Assembly (NCBI GenBank): GCA_002084355.1
Contig: NBLL01000005.1
Location: 1-47,393 of the forward strand
Length of the DNA stretch: 47,393 nt
Reading direction: 5' to 3'
From: Bacteroidetes bacterium 4572_128
GTDB lineage: Bacteria; Bacteroidota; Bacteroidia; Bacteroidales; 4572-128
The first letter of the stretch is position 1. Each line of letters opens with the position of its first letter. A program made the position numbers and the translations under genes. Below, in pieces: positions 37,406 to 45,359 of the stretch. The notes under the pieces were generated by a model. The model searched no databases and had not been told where the DNA came from. It was given only the letters and a program-made list of their open reading frames with translations.

Positions 37406-37947
37406 ATGACTTTATTTATAATTATAATCACTATTGTGGTTTCTGTTTTTGGATTTAAAGATTCAAATTTTTTTGGTAAATTTTTATTTAATCCTTTTCT
37501 CGTTCATAAAGAAAAACAATGGTATAGACTTTTAACTCATGGATTTTTGCATGCTGATTATTTTCATTTAGCAATTAATATGTTTGTTTTATTTTCTTTT
37601 GGCAAAAACGCAGAATATTATTTAAGTTCAACTACTAATTACATTTTTCTTTATTTTGGTGGAATGATTATAGCTTCTTTAATTTCTTTGAGAAAGCATA
37701 AAGAAAATTTTTATTATAATTCTGTTGGTGCTTCTGGTGCTGTTTCAGCAGTTGTTTTTACAAGCATATTTTTTGCTCCTTTACAAAAAATTTATATTTA
37801 CGGTCTAATTGGATTACCTGGAATTGTTCTTGGGGGAAGTGATAATATTAATCATGATGCACATTTCTCCGGAGCTTTATTTGGTTTTTTATTTCCGTAA
37901 TTTCAGGAGAGGCTTCTATAATTGATTTTTTTGAAAAATTATTTTAA
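37406..37947 (+). pseudogene. Rhomboid family intramembrane serine protease, disrupted
   Basis: Rhomboid features are clear: WYRLLTHGFLHADYFHLAIN (loop 1 and HLxxN), a catalytic serine in GASGAVSAV (about residue 113) and a catalytic histidine in NINHDAHFSGALFG (about 153). Two lesions are inferred. A transmembrane stretch of about 15 residues normally found between LPGIVLG and the GSDNINHDAH region is missing, leaving the frame open. The frame then ends at 37900 after FGFLFP, while another frame carries the tail ISGEASIIDFFEKLF to a TAA at 37945-37947. That stop lies one base before the next gene's ATG, so it is likely the true end. Intact, it would cleave membrane proteins. Confidence 0.8.
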
Positions 37948-37948
37948 A

Positions 37949-38725
37949 ATGATAAAAAAAACTAATATTTTGTTTTTCATTTTGTTTTTCATTTTGTCTT
38001 GCAAAACAAAAAATAATATAAAAAATACAAATTTTTCTCCAAAAAACTCTGGACAAATTTTGTCATTGACAAAAAATAATTTCTTAGAATATGAAAATTT
38101 ATCTATAAAATTTAAAGTTAATTATAAAAAAGAAGAACAAAGTTTAATTTTTTCCGGAAATTTGAGAATTTTAAAAGATAAAAAAATTTGGTTATCTTTG
38201 CGAGCTTTTGGTTTTCCTGTTGCTTCTGCTTTATTTACAAATGACAGTTTGAAAATTGTAGATAAATTTAATAAAAAATATTTTGTCGGAAATTATGATT
38301 TCTTAGAAAAACAATTCAATCAAAAAATTGATTTTCAAATTCTGCAAGCAATTTTGACAAATGAATTTTTTAAAACAGATAAAAATCAAAATCTTAAAAA
38401 ATTTGAATTTTTAGAAGAAAAAAATTTTTTTAATATTTTTTTTGATAATAAAAATATTTATCAAAAATTTATAATTAAAGATAAAATTTTTAAAATTGAA
38501 AATATTGAAATATTTGATAAAAAAAAGAAAAAAAAACTTTTTATAAATTATGGAGAATTTAAAAATATAAAAAATAAAATTTTTCCGAATTTAATAAAAA
38601 TTAAATTAGAAAACCAAGAGGAAAAAGAAAATATTTTTATAAATGTAAAATATACAAATATTGTAAAAAATAAAAAAAACTTAAAATTTAATTTTAAAAT
38701 ACCAAAAAAGTATAAAAAATTTTAA
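37949..38725 (+). CDS. DUF4292-type lipoprotein (LolA/LolB-like fold)
   Basis: The start is at 37949 (MIKKTNILFFILFFILSCKT), one base after the inferred rhomboid stop, which makes an operon. The lipobox is ILSC. The body matches DUF4292: KIWLSLRAFGFPVASALFTN, DSLKIVDKFNKKYFVGNYDF. The family has a predicted LolA/LolB-like half-barrel, so a role in lipoprotein or lipid handling at the outer membrane is plausible but unproven. The C-terminal third is extremely Lys/Asn/Phe-rich. A bidirectional terminator follows. Confidence 0.82.
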   Translation: MIKKTNILFFILFFILSCKTKNNIKNTNFSPKNSGQILSLTKNNFLEYENLSIKFKVNYKKEEQSLIFSGNLRILKDKKIWLSLRAFGFPVASALFTNDSLKIVDKFNKKYFVGNYDFLEKQFNQKIDFQILQAILTNEFFKTDKNQNLKKFEFLEEKNFFNIFFDNKNIYQKFIIKDKIFKIENIEIFDKKKKKKLFINYGEFKNIKNKIFPNLIKIKLENQEEKENIFINVKYTNIVKNKKNLKFNFKIPKKYKKF

Positions 38726-38727
38726 AA

Positions 38728-38767
38728 AAAATTCCAATTATTTATTAATAATTGGAATTTTTTTTTT
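38728..38767. terminator. Bidirectional terminator
   Basis: AAATTCCAATTATT, TATT, AATAATTGGAATTT with A and T runs at both ends separates the convergent DUF4292 and exchanger genes. Confidence 0.9.
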
Positions 38768-39908
38768 ATAGGGTTGGTATATAATCCATTATCAAATGTA
38801 AAAAATCTCCTATTTGAATTGCAAATTGATTTTCATAAGTTCTTCCAAATACATAAAATAGGAAAAAACCATAAATTGCTAATAAAAATACAACTGTTCC
38901 CATAGCCATTTTTTTAGAAAATAAATACCAAAAAAACGTTACTATTGTTAATAGCAATAAAAATACACGTAATTCAGAACTGTATCTTATGGTATTTGCA
39001 TCCATTGTAATATCTCCGTGAATTATTGTATATAAAAATAAAGGTAAACCAAGCGCAAAACAAATATCAAAAATATTACTTCCAAGAGCATTAGCAACAG
39101 CATCGTCGTAATTTCCTTTTCTTGCATCTTTCATAGAAATTATAGTATCTGGAACACTGGAAGCAGCAGCAGCAAGAACAACAGAAACAAAAATAATTGG
39201 CATATCTAATGCGGTTCCGATTTGTTCGCAAGCGTGAACCAAAAGCATACAAGCAGCAGCAATCACAAGAACAGCAACACTTAATAAAGACCAAGCATTA
39301 GAATTATTAATTTTATTTTTTCCAATGATCAAACTTTCTAAATCTAAAGTTAATAGTGCTTTTCCATAATTTATTTCTTCGTCATTTTCTTCGTCGTCGT
39401 CTTCCTCTTCTTCTTCGGAATTTTCATTTTTTTCCATAGAAGTTAGCATATAAGTTACATAAACTCCGTAAGTTATCATCAAAGTAAAACCGTGCCACCA
39501 TTTTAAAGAAGTTCCACTAATTAAAATTATTAGTATTAATTCTGCAATTATTAAAGAAATTCCATCTCTTAGAATTACTTTCTTAGAAACTTCTACTCCT
39601 TTTGCGACATTTCCAATTAATACTGCAAGTATCACAAAAGCTGGAATTATCATTCCATTAAAAATTGCACTACCTGCAGTAGTTCCAATTCCACCTGAAA
39701 AGCCGTCTACATCTTTCAAATAAAATAAGAAAAATAAAGTAGTAAATAATTCGGGTAAAGAACTAGCAACAGCATTTATAGTTGCACCTTTTACACCGTC
39801 AGATAAATTTCTACCTATATAATCAGAAGCAGCTTCAAAACCGTCGCTTGCTCTCCAAATTATAAGCATAGTAAAAGTAATAAGTAATAATGGGAATAAT
39901 ATATCCAT
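38766..39908 (-). CDS. Sodium/calcium exchanger family protein (CaCA superfamily)
   Basis: This 380-residue membrane protein has ten or so hydrophobic segments in two homologous halves. The alpha repeats are visible as GATINAVASSLPELFTT (about residues 40-56) and AAAASSVPDTIISM with ANALGSNIFDICFALG (about 245-285). The conserved acidic residues of the ion site are E (PELFTT) and D (PDTI). The two halves are joined by a cytoplasmic loop with a strongly acidic tract (SEEEEEDDDEENDEE, about 163-177), a possible ion-sensing or spacer element. It exchanges cytoplasmic Ca2+ or a similar cation for Na+ or H+. A -7 box (39940-39947) sits inside a long inverted repeat upstream. Confidence 0.88.
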   Translation of the reverse strand: MDILFPLLLITFTMLIIWRASDGFEAASDYIGRNLSDGVKGATINAVASSLPELFTTLFFLFYLKDVDGFSGGIGTTAGSAIFNGMIIPAFVILAVLIGNVAKGVEVSKKVILRDGISLIIAELILIILISGTSLKWWHGFTLMITYGVYVTYMLTSMEKNENSEEEEEDDDEENDEEINYGKALLTLDLESLIIGKNKINNSNAWSLLSVAVLVIAAACMLLVHACEQIGTALDMPIIFVSVVLAAAASSVPDTIISMKDARKGNYDDAVANALGSNIFDICFALGLPLFLYTIIHGDITMDANTIRYSSELRVFLLLLTIVTFFWYLFSKKMAMGTVVFLLAIYGFFLFYVFGRTYENQFAIQIGDFLHLIMDYIPTL

Positions 39909-39925
39909 AATTTTTTATTTTTATT

Positions 39926-39991
39926 GAAAAATCAAAAAACAAAAATAATTTTTTTTTATAAAAAAAAATTATTTTTATTTTTTGATTTTTT
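39926..39991. repeat. Long inverted repeat in the exchanger promoter region
   Basis: Two arms of about 32 bp (AAAAATCAAAAAACAAAAAT then AATTTTTTTTTA, mirrored by TAAAAAAAAATT then ATTTTTATTTTTTGATTTTT) meet near 39958. The left arm contains TATTTTTG on the minus strand (39940-39947), the likely -7 element of the exchanger gene. The structure could act as a terminator for the opposite strand or as an operator. Confidence 0.7.
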
Positions 39992-40008
39992 ATTCTATAT
40001 TCACATTA

Positions 40009-40076
40009 TTCTTTCTTCATTCTTCATTAAAAATTTTCATTCTTCATTAAAAATTCTTCATTAAAAATTCTTCATT
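40009..40076 (+). repeat. Short direct repeats ATTCTTCATTAAAA
   Basis: ATTCTTCATT recurs about five times with AAAAATT spacers (40014-40075), a minisatellite unlike the A/T-tract arrays. It lies between the exchanger and mce promoters. Confidence 0.7.
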
Positions 40077-40138
40077 ATTCGTTCCATATTTTTATTAAAA
40101 AAGTCTTTGATTTATTTTTTTATTAAAAATAAACTATT

Positions 40139-40146
40139 TACATTTG
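40139..40146 (+). promoter_or_regulatory. -7 element for the mce-mmd operon
   Basis: TACATTTG fits TAnnTTTG and lies 44 bp before the mce ATG. No well-spaced -33 TTG is evident. Confidence 0.5.
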
Positions 40147-40189
40147 TAAAAAAATTTTAAAATTTTTTTATAAAAATATTTAAAATAAA

Positions 40190-40594
40190 ATGCAAATAAC
40201 TCACATAGAGCATATCGGAATAGCAGTAAAAAATTTAGAAGAAAGCGTAAAATATTACGAAAAAATTCTCGGTTTAAAATGCTACGCAATAGAAGAAATT
40301 AAAGACCAGAAAGTAAAAACTGCATTTTTTCAAGTCGGTGAAACAAAAATAGAATTACTTGAAGCAAGTTCTTCAGATAGTCCTGTTGGTAAATTTATTG
40401 ATAAAAAAGGTGAAGGTTTACATCATATTGCTTTTTCTGTTCCAGATGTAAATTCTTCTTTAAAAGAAGTGGAGGAAAAAGGTATTCGTTTAGTTGATAA
40501 AGTTTCTCGCAAAGGTGCGGAATCTTTGGATATTGGATTTTTACATCCTAAATTTACTGGAGGCGTTTTAACAGAATTTTGTAGTAAAAATTAA
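40190..40594 (+). CDS. mce: Methylmalonyl-CoA epimerase
   Basis: This 134-residue VOC-fold protein has HIEHIGIAVKNLEESVKYYE at the N-terminus, KTAFFQVGETKIELLEASS in the middle and GEGLHHIAFSVPDV. The His and Glu residues are the metal ligands of the family, and the C-terminal pattern LTEFC completes it. It converts (S)- to (R)-methylmalonyl-CoA or the reverse. It opens an operon whose next gene lies 10 bp downstream and encodes the decarboxylase carboxyltransferase subunit, which makes the functional call firm. Confidence 0.95.
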   Translation: MQITHIEHIGIAVKNLEESVKYYEKILGLKCYAIEEIKDQKVKTAFFQVGETKIELLEASSSDSPVGKFIDKKGEGLHHIAFSVPDVNSSLKEVEEKGIRLVDKVSRKGAESLDIGFLHPKFTGGVLTEFCSKN

Positions 40595-40604
40595 AATTTA
40601 AAAA

Positions 40605-42164
40605 ATGAGCAATCAAGACAAAATTAACGAGCTGATAAAAAAGCGTGAAGAAGCAAAACTTGGCGGTGGAATAAAAAGAATAGAAAAACAACATAGTCAG
40701 GGGAAATTTACGGCACGAGAAAGAATAGATATACTTCTTGACGAAGGCAGTTTTGAAGAATTTGATATGTTTGTAACTCATCGTTGTACAAATTTTGGTT
40801 TAGAAAAAGTGAAATTTCTTGGAGACGGTGTAATTACTGGACATGGTACTATTGATGGTAGAGTTGTATATGTTTTTTCTCAAGATTTTACTGTTATGGG
40901 CGGTTCGCTATCTGAAACTTTTGCTAATAAAATTTGCAAAATAATGGATCAAGCGATGACAGTTGGAGCTCCGGTCATAGGAATTAACGATTCTGGTGGA
41001 GCAAGAATTCAAGAAGGAGTGAATTCTCTCGCTGGTTATGCGGAGATTTTTCAGAGGAATATTCTAGCTTCTGGAGTTATTCCACAGATTTCGGCAATTT
41101 TTGGACCTTGTGCTGGTGGAGCAGTTTATTCTCCTGCTTTGACTGACCTTGTAATTATGAGCGATAAAACAAGCTATATGTTTGTTACTGGTCCGAAAGT
41201 TACAAAAACTGTAACTGGAGAAGATATTACAACAGAAGATCTAGGAGGTGCTTCTGTTCATGCTACAAAATCTGGAGTTACGCATTTTAAAGCAGATGAC
41301 GAAGAAGAGGGTTTATTAATAATAAGAAAATTATTAGAATATCTACCTCAAAATAATATGGAAGATCCTATAGTTACAGAATGTAATGACCCCATTGATA
41401 GAATAGAAGATGCTTTAAATGAGATAATTCCAGAAAATCCAAATAAACCTTATAATGTAAAAGATGTTATACATTTAATAGTTGATGATGATGAATTTTT
41501 GGAAGTTCACCGTTATTATGCACAAAATATAGTTGTTGGTTTTGCGAAATTCAATGGTATGCCTGTTGGAATAGTTGCCAATCAACCGAGTTATCTTGCG
41601 GGAGTTCTTGATATAAAATCGTCCATAAAAGCGGCACGTTTTATCCGTCTTTGTGATTGTTTTAATATTCCTATAGTTACTCTTGTTGATGTACCTGGAT
41701 TTTTGCCCGGAAGTATTCAAGAATATGGCGGAATTATTACACACGGAGCAAAATTAATGTTTGCTTATTGTGAGGCAACTGTTCCGAAAATTACCATTAC
41801 ACTTAGAAAATCTTACGGTGGAGCGCACGATGTTATGAGTTCTAAGCAACTTAGGGGAGATATAAATTATGCTTGGCCAGGTGCAGAAATTGCTGTTATG
41901 GGAGCAAAAGGAGCTATAGAAGTTTTGGAAGGTCGTAATTTAAGAAAAATTAAAGACCCAGAAAAGGCTGCTGATTATGCTGATAAAAAAGAAATGGAAT
42001 ATAAAACAAAATTTGCAAATCCTTATGAAGCAGCAAAATATGGTTATATAGACGATGTTATTGAGCCACGAAATACGAGGTTTAGAGTTATTAGAGCATT
42101 GAAAACTTTGTCAACTAAGAGACAAACAAATCCACCTAAGAAACATTCTAATATCCCATTATAA
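40605..42164 (+). CDS. mmdA: Methylmalonyl-CoA decarboxylase alpha subunit (carboxyltransferase)
   Basis: This 519-residue protein has the acyl-CoA carboxylase beta-chain fold. The N-terminal half has [50 protein letters not shown] and [16 protein letters not shown]. The C-terminal half has [29 protein letters not shown] and [10 protein letters not shown]. It transfers the carboxyl group from methylmalonyl-CoA to biotin. Propionyl-CoA carboxylase beta is the close alternative, but the downstream OadG, biotin-carrier and OadB-type genes, and the lack of a biotin carboxylase, favour the Na+-pumping decarboxylase. The frame is intact. Confidence 0.94.
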   Translation: MSNQDKINELIKKREEAKLGGGIKRIEKQHSQGKFTARERIDILLDEGSFEEFDMFVTHRCTNFGLEKVKFLGDGVITGHGTIDGRVVYVFSQDFTVMGGSLSETFANKICKIMDQAMTVGAPVIGINDSGGARIQEGVNSLAGYAEIFQRNILASGVIPQISAIFGPCAGGAVYSPALTDLVIMSDKTSYMFVTGPKVTKTVTGEDITTEDLGGASVHATKSGVTHFKADDEEEGLLIIRKLLEYLPQNNMEDPIVTECNDPIDRIEDALNEIIPENPNKPYNVKDVIHLIVDDDEFLEVHRYYAQNIVVGFAKFNGMPVGIVANQPSYLAGVLDIKSSIKAARFIRLCDCFNIPIVTLVDVPGFLPGSIQEYGGIITHGAKLMFAYCEATVPKITITLRKSYGGAHDVMSSKQLRGDINYAWPGAEIAVMGAKGAIEVLEGRNLRKIKDPEKAADYADKKEMEYKTKFANPYEAAKYGYIDDVIEPRNTRFRVIRALKTLSTKRQTNPPKKHSNIPL

Positions 42165-42175
42165 AAATTAAAAAA

Positions 42176-42541
42176 ATGATAAGTAATTTAAATTTTTTTT
42201 TAGCAAGTATTTTAGAAGAAGGCATAGTTATATCTATTGTTGGTTATATAATTGTATTTTCTGCTCTTTTAGCTTTGTATGGTGTATTTTACTATTTGCC
42301 AAAATTGTTATCTTATAACATAAAACAAAAATTATACAAAGAAGGGAAAAAAGAATGTATTGAAAAAGGTGATTTTCAAATTGAAGGGGGAGTGAACGCT
42401 GCAATTAGTACTGCTTTATTCTTATATTTTGAAGAATTGCACGATGAAGAAAGTGGTCTAATGACAATTAAATCTGTCGAAAGAAAATATTCGCCATGGA
42501 GTTCTAAAATTCACGGTTTAACAAGTAATCCGAGATTTTAA
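42176..42541 (+). CDS. OadG-family small membrane subunit of the sodium-pumping decarboxylase
   Basis: This 121-residue protein has one membrane helix near the N-terminus (about 17-40, GIVISIVGYIIVFSALLALY) and a soluble tail rich in Lys/Glu. The tail contains INAA-like GVNAAISTALFLYFEEL and ends in KYSPWSSKIHGLTSNPRF, a Bacteroidota OadG signature. This subunit anchors the carboxyltransferase and biotin carrier to the membrane beta subunit. It lies 11 bp after mmdA in the operon. Confidence 0.85.
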   Translation: MISNLNFFLASILEEGIVISIVGYIIVFSALLALYGVFYYLPKLLSYNIKQKLYKEGKKECIEKGDFQIEGGVNAAISTALFLYFEELHDEESGLMTIKSVERKYSPWSSKIHGLTSNPRF

Positions 42542-42593
42542 AAATTAAAAAAAACATCAAATTTTGTAAAAATTTTTTTTATAAATAAAAAAA

Positions 42594-43016
42594 ATGAAGA
42601 ATTTTAAATTTAAAATTAGAGGTCATAAGTACGATGTTGAAATTAAAAATTTTGAGAAGAACATCGCCGAAATAGAAGTAAACGGAACTGTTTATAAAGT
42701 AGAAATTGATAGAGAGGTTAAAAATGAAATTAAAACTCCGAGATTAGTTCGTTCAAAAATTAAAAATCCTAAGGGAGCTGGAAAAATTAAAAAGTCTGGT
42801 ATAGCAACAATTAATGCTCCACTTCCAGGTTCTATTTTTAAAATTTTTGTAAAAGAAGGAGATACTATTGCAGTGGGTGATAAAGTATTAATTATGGAAG
42901 CTATGAAAATGGAAAATAACATAATGTCAGAAAAAGCTGGAACAATTAAATCTATGAAAGTTGCTGTTGGTGATACTGTTTTGCAAAATGATATTTTAAT
43001 TGAAATAGAAGCTTAA
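42594..43016 (+). CDS. mmdC: Biotin carboxyl carrier subunit of methylmalonyl-CoA decarboxylase
   Basis: In this 140-residue protein, residues about 1-60 are a small beta domain and linker. Residues about 70-140 form the biotinyl domain (INAPLPGSIFKIFVKEGDTI), with the biotinylated lysine in EAMKMEN (about residue 107). It shuttles the carboxyl group from MmdA to MmdB. The linker is basic (SKIKNPKGAGKIKKSG) rather than the Ala/Pro-rich type. The next gene starts 2 bp after its stop, which indicates tight coupling. Confidence 0.94.
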   Translation: MKNFKFKIRGHKYDVEIKNFEKNIAEIEVNGTVYKVEIDREVKNEIKTPRLVRSKIKNPKGAGKIKKSGIATINAPLPGSIFKIFVKEGDTIAVGDKVLIMEAMKMENNIMSEKAGTIKSMKVAVGDTVLQNDILIEIEA

Positions 43017-43018
43017 AA

Positions 43019-44594
43019 ATGAGAAAGTTACTTACAATAATAGGGGCAATTGCGTTAATTATATTCATCAGAGTAATTTTTATACAAGCAGATGATATTT
43101 CTGAAGATAAAGGAAAGACAAATGAAAGTCTTATAGAAAAGCTTGTAAATTATAAATGGGTAAATTATTCTGACGGTTATTATACCACTCGCAGTGCAAA
43201 AAAACTCAAACCTGAAGAAACAGTAGAACGTTATAAAACTTTTACTTTTAAAGAAGAAAAAAATATTTTTATTATGGATTCTGTAAAACAGCGTTTTACA
43301 GGAAAATGGAAAATAAAAAATAAAAAAATTTATTTATATTTTGACATAAAAAAAGTTGTTCATCTAAGTAAAAATACTGATCCTAATTCTATGTCGAATG
43401 CTTATTCTACATTATCCGAAAATTTAAAATTAAAAAATAGAGTTGCAACCGTCGAAGGAGATATAATGAAAAGTAGCGATGGTTTTACTTATGAAAAATA
43501 TGACCCATCTTATGCAGGATTAGTAAATTTCTTTGAATTTTCTGGATTTGCAAATGCAAAAATGGGACATTTTATTATGATGCTTGTTGGTATTTTTTTC
43601 ATTTTTTTAGCTATAAAATATGATTACGAGCCACTTCTTTTAATTCCAATTGGGACAGGTATTTTAATGGGAAATATTCCTATGTTTCAGGCGATAGATT
43701 TCAATTTGAAATTAGGGATTTATGAGCCGGGTAGTGTGATGAATTATTTATATCAAGGAGTTGTACAAGGTTGGTATCCGCCTTTGATTTTTCTTGGAAT
43801 AGGTGCGATGACAGATTTTTCTTCTTTGATTTCAAATCCTCGTCTAATGTTGCTTGGTGCAGCAGCACAAATTGGAATTTTTGCAACATTTCTCGGTTCT
43901 TTATTACTTGGTTTTGCTCCACAAGAAGCAGGAGCAATAGGAATTATTGGGTCCTATTGCCATAGCCGCTTATTCTTATATGGCACTTGTTCCAGTAATT
44001 CAGCCGCCTATAATAAAACTTCTTACAACTAAAGAGGAAAGAAAAATTAAAATGAAACCTCCGAGAGCAGTTTCAAGGTTAGAAAAAATTATGTTTCCAA
44101 TAGTTGGGTTACTACTGACAACTTATATTTCACCGACTTCTTTACCGCTTTTGGGAATGTTATTTTTTGGAAATTTATTAAAAGAATCGGGTGTTACGAA
44201 ACGTCTTGCAGATACTTCCAGCAATGCTTTGATTGATACTATTAATATTTTACTTGGAATCACAGTTGGAGCATCTACTCAGGCAGATGTATTTTTGACT
44301 TATGATTCTATTTTAATTTTCATATTAGGAGCACTTGCTTTTATGGTTGCGACGGCAGGAGGAGTAATTTTTGCTAAAATTATGAATTGGTTATCTCCAA
44401 AAGACAATCCAATAAATCCTATGATAGGAGCAGCAGGAGTTTCAGCTGTGCCTGATAGTGCCAGAGTGGTACAAATGGAAGGTTTAAAAGCTGACCCTTC
44501 TAATCATTTATTAATGCATGCTATGGCACCAAATGTTTCTGGAGTAATTGGTTCAGCAGTTGGAGCTGGTATATTGTTAAGCTTTTTAATGTAA
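43019..44594 (+). pseudogene. mmdB: Sodium-pumping decarboxylase beta subunit (OadB/MmdB) with N-terminal domain, disrupted
   Basis: The N-terminus has a hydrophobic segment and an unusual extracytoplasmic beta domain of about 140 residues (YKWVNYSDGYYTTRS ... FTGKWKIKNKKIYLYFDIK). From about residue 165 the OadB membrane core begins (GHFIMMLVGIFFIFLAIKYD, LGIGAMTDFSSLISNPR, EAGAIGIIG). The frame then fails at about 43950. The other frame resumes PIAIAAYSYMALVPVIQPPI and runs through GAAGVSAVPDSARVV and NVSGVIGSAVGAG to 44594. The segment G-ADGPT...KLAPxLLG, which is strictly conserved and near the Na+/carboxylate site, is missing. Intact, it couples decarboxylation of carboxybiotin to Na+ export. 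Confidence 0.9.
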
Positions 44595-44598
44595 ATTA

Positions 44599-44636
44599 AA
44601 AAAAAATTCCAATTAATTTAATTGGAATTTTTTTTT
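44599..44636 (+). terminator. Operon terminator
   Basis: AAATTCCAATTAA pairs with TTAATTGGAATTT, followed by a long T run, 5 bp after the mmdB stop. Confidence 0.92.
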
Positions 44637-44693
44637 ATTTAATATTAAAATATTTAATTTCTTTTGAATTAAATTATAATAATATTAAATAAT

Positions 44694-44721
44694 TTGACAT
44701 TTTTGAAAAAAATTATCTTTG
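44694..44721 (+). promoter_or_regulatory. Strong Bacteroidota promoter
   Basis: TTGACA begins at 44694 and TATCTTTG lies at 44714-44721, with 17 bp between TTG and TATCTTTG. The start codon of the small gene is 28 bp downstream. This is among the best promoter matches in the window. Confidence 0.65.
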
Positions 44722-44748
44722 TATTTTATTTCAAAAAAATATAACAAA

Positions 44749-44953
44749 ATGAAGAAAAAAGTAATAAATCAAAGAGAAGCATTAAAATTAATGCAAGAAA
44801 GAAAAAATATAAGTTTATTTTCATTGAATTTAATGACGAATAATAGACGAATTGGAAAATATTTATTTTATTCATAAAGGAATTAATGTTCCTAAGCATT
44901 TAATTTATTGTGAGATATCAGATAGCATTTATATCTATAATCAAAAAGAATAA
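44749..44953 (+). pseudogene. Small disrupted gene
   Basis: Frame one (44749-44877) reads MKKKVINQREALKLMQERKN, ISLFSLNL, then loses sense. Another frame from 44846 reads DELENIYFIHKGINVPKHLI, YCEISDSIYIYNQKE, stop at 44953. Together they look like one protein of perhaps 80-100 residues with a short loss near 44840. No family is recognised. It has a strong promoter of its own. The stretch from 44954 to 45150 holds only scattered A/T repeats. Confidence 0.5.
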
Positions 44954-45009
44954 AAAAAAAAAAATCATTAGAATTAATGAGGAAATATTTTAATGTGAAA
45001 ATTATACAA

Positions 45010-45316
45010 TAAAAATTTATTAAAACATTAAAATTTTTTGGACAATTTTTGAATATGAATATAAATGAAAAAAATTAAAACATTATTACATTCCTCATTA
45101 TTCATCTATGTCTTGCGGTGTTTTTACAGACATTATTAAATTTAAATATTAAAATTTTGAACTATCTTTGAAAAAACAACGAAATTTTTAAATTTTTTAT
45201 TTGAATTAAAAAAAAAATATTCCCCAAAAAACAGCAATTTTTTAATGATTTCTTATAATTTTATAAAAATTTTTTTTCATAAAAACGGCAATTTTTTAAG
45301 ATATTTTATAATTTTT
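45010..45316. repeat. Eroded A/T-tract repeats ending in an inverted copy of the downstream array unit
   Basis: Two eroded forward units (TTTTTTGGACAATTTTTG near 45035; TTTTGAACTATCTTTG near 45155) precede reverse units (CCAAAAAACAGCAATTTTTT near 45224). The last reverse unit (45251-45316) matches, in reverse complement, the unit of the array at 46870 over about 36 bp with one clear mismatch. Confidence 0.75.
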
Positions 45317-45359
45317 AGTAAAAATAAAATTTTATTTAATTTGTTATAAAGAATATATT

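Noticed and set aside
39091-39294. A Cys-rich minus-strand reading frame inside the exchanger gene.
   Set aside because: It is an out-of-frame shadow of the Ala-rich alpha-repeat codons (GCA/GCT) and not a separate gene.
18760-44000. Programmed frameshifting or translational bypassing to explain split genes such as the S9 peptidase, sucC and mmdB.
   Set aside because: The missing residues are absent from the DNA itself, and the joints lack a common slippery or take-off/landing signal. Deletion or assembly error is simpler.
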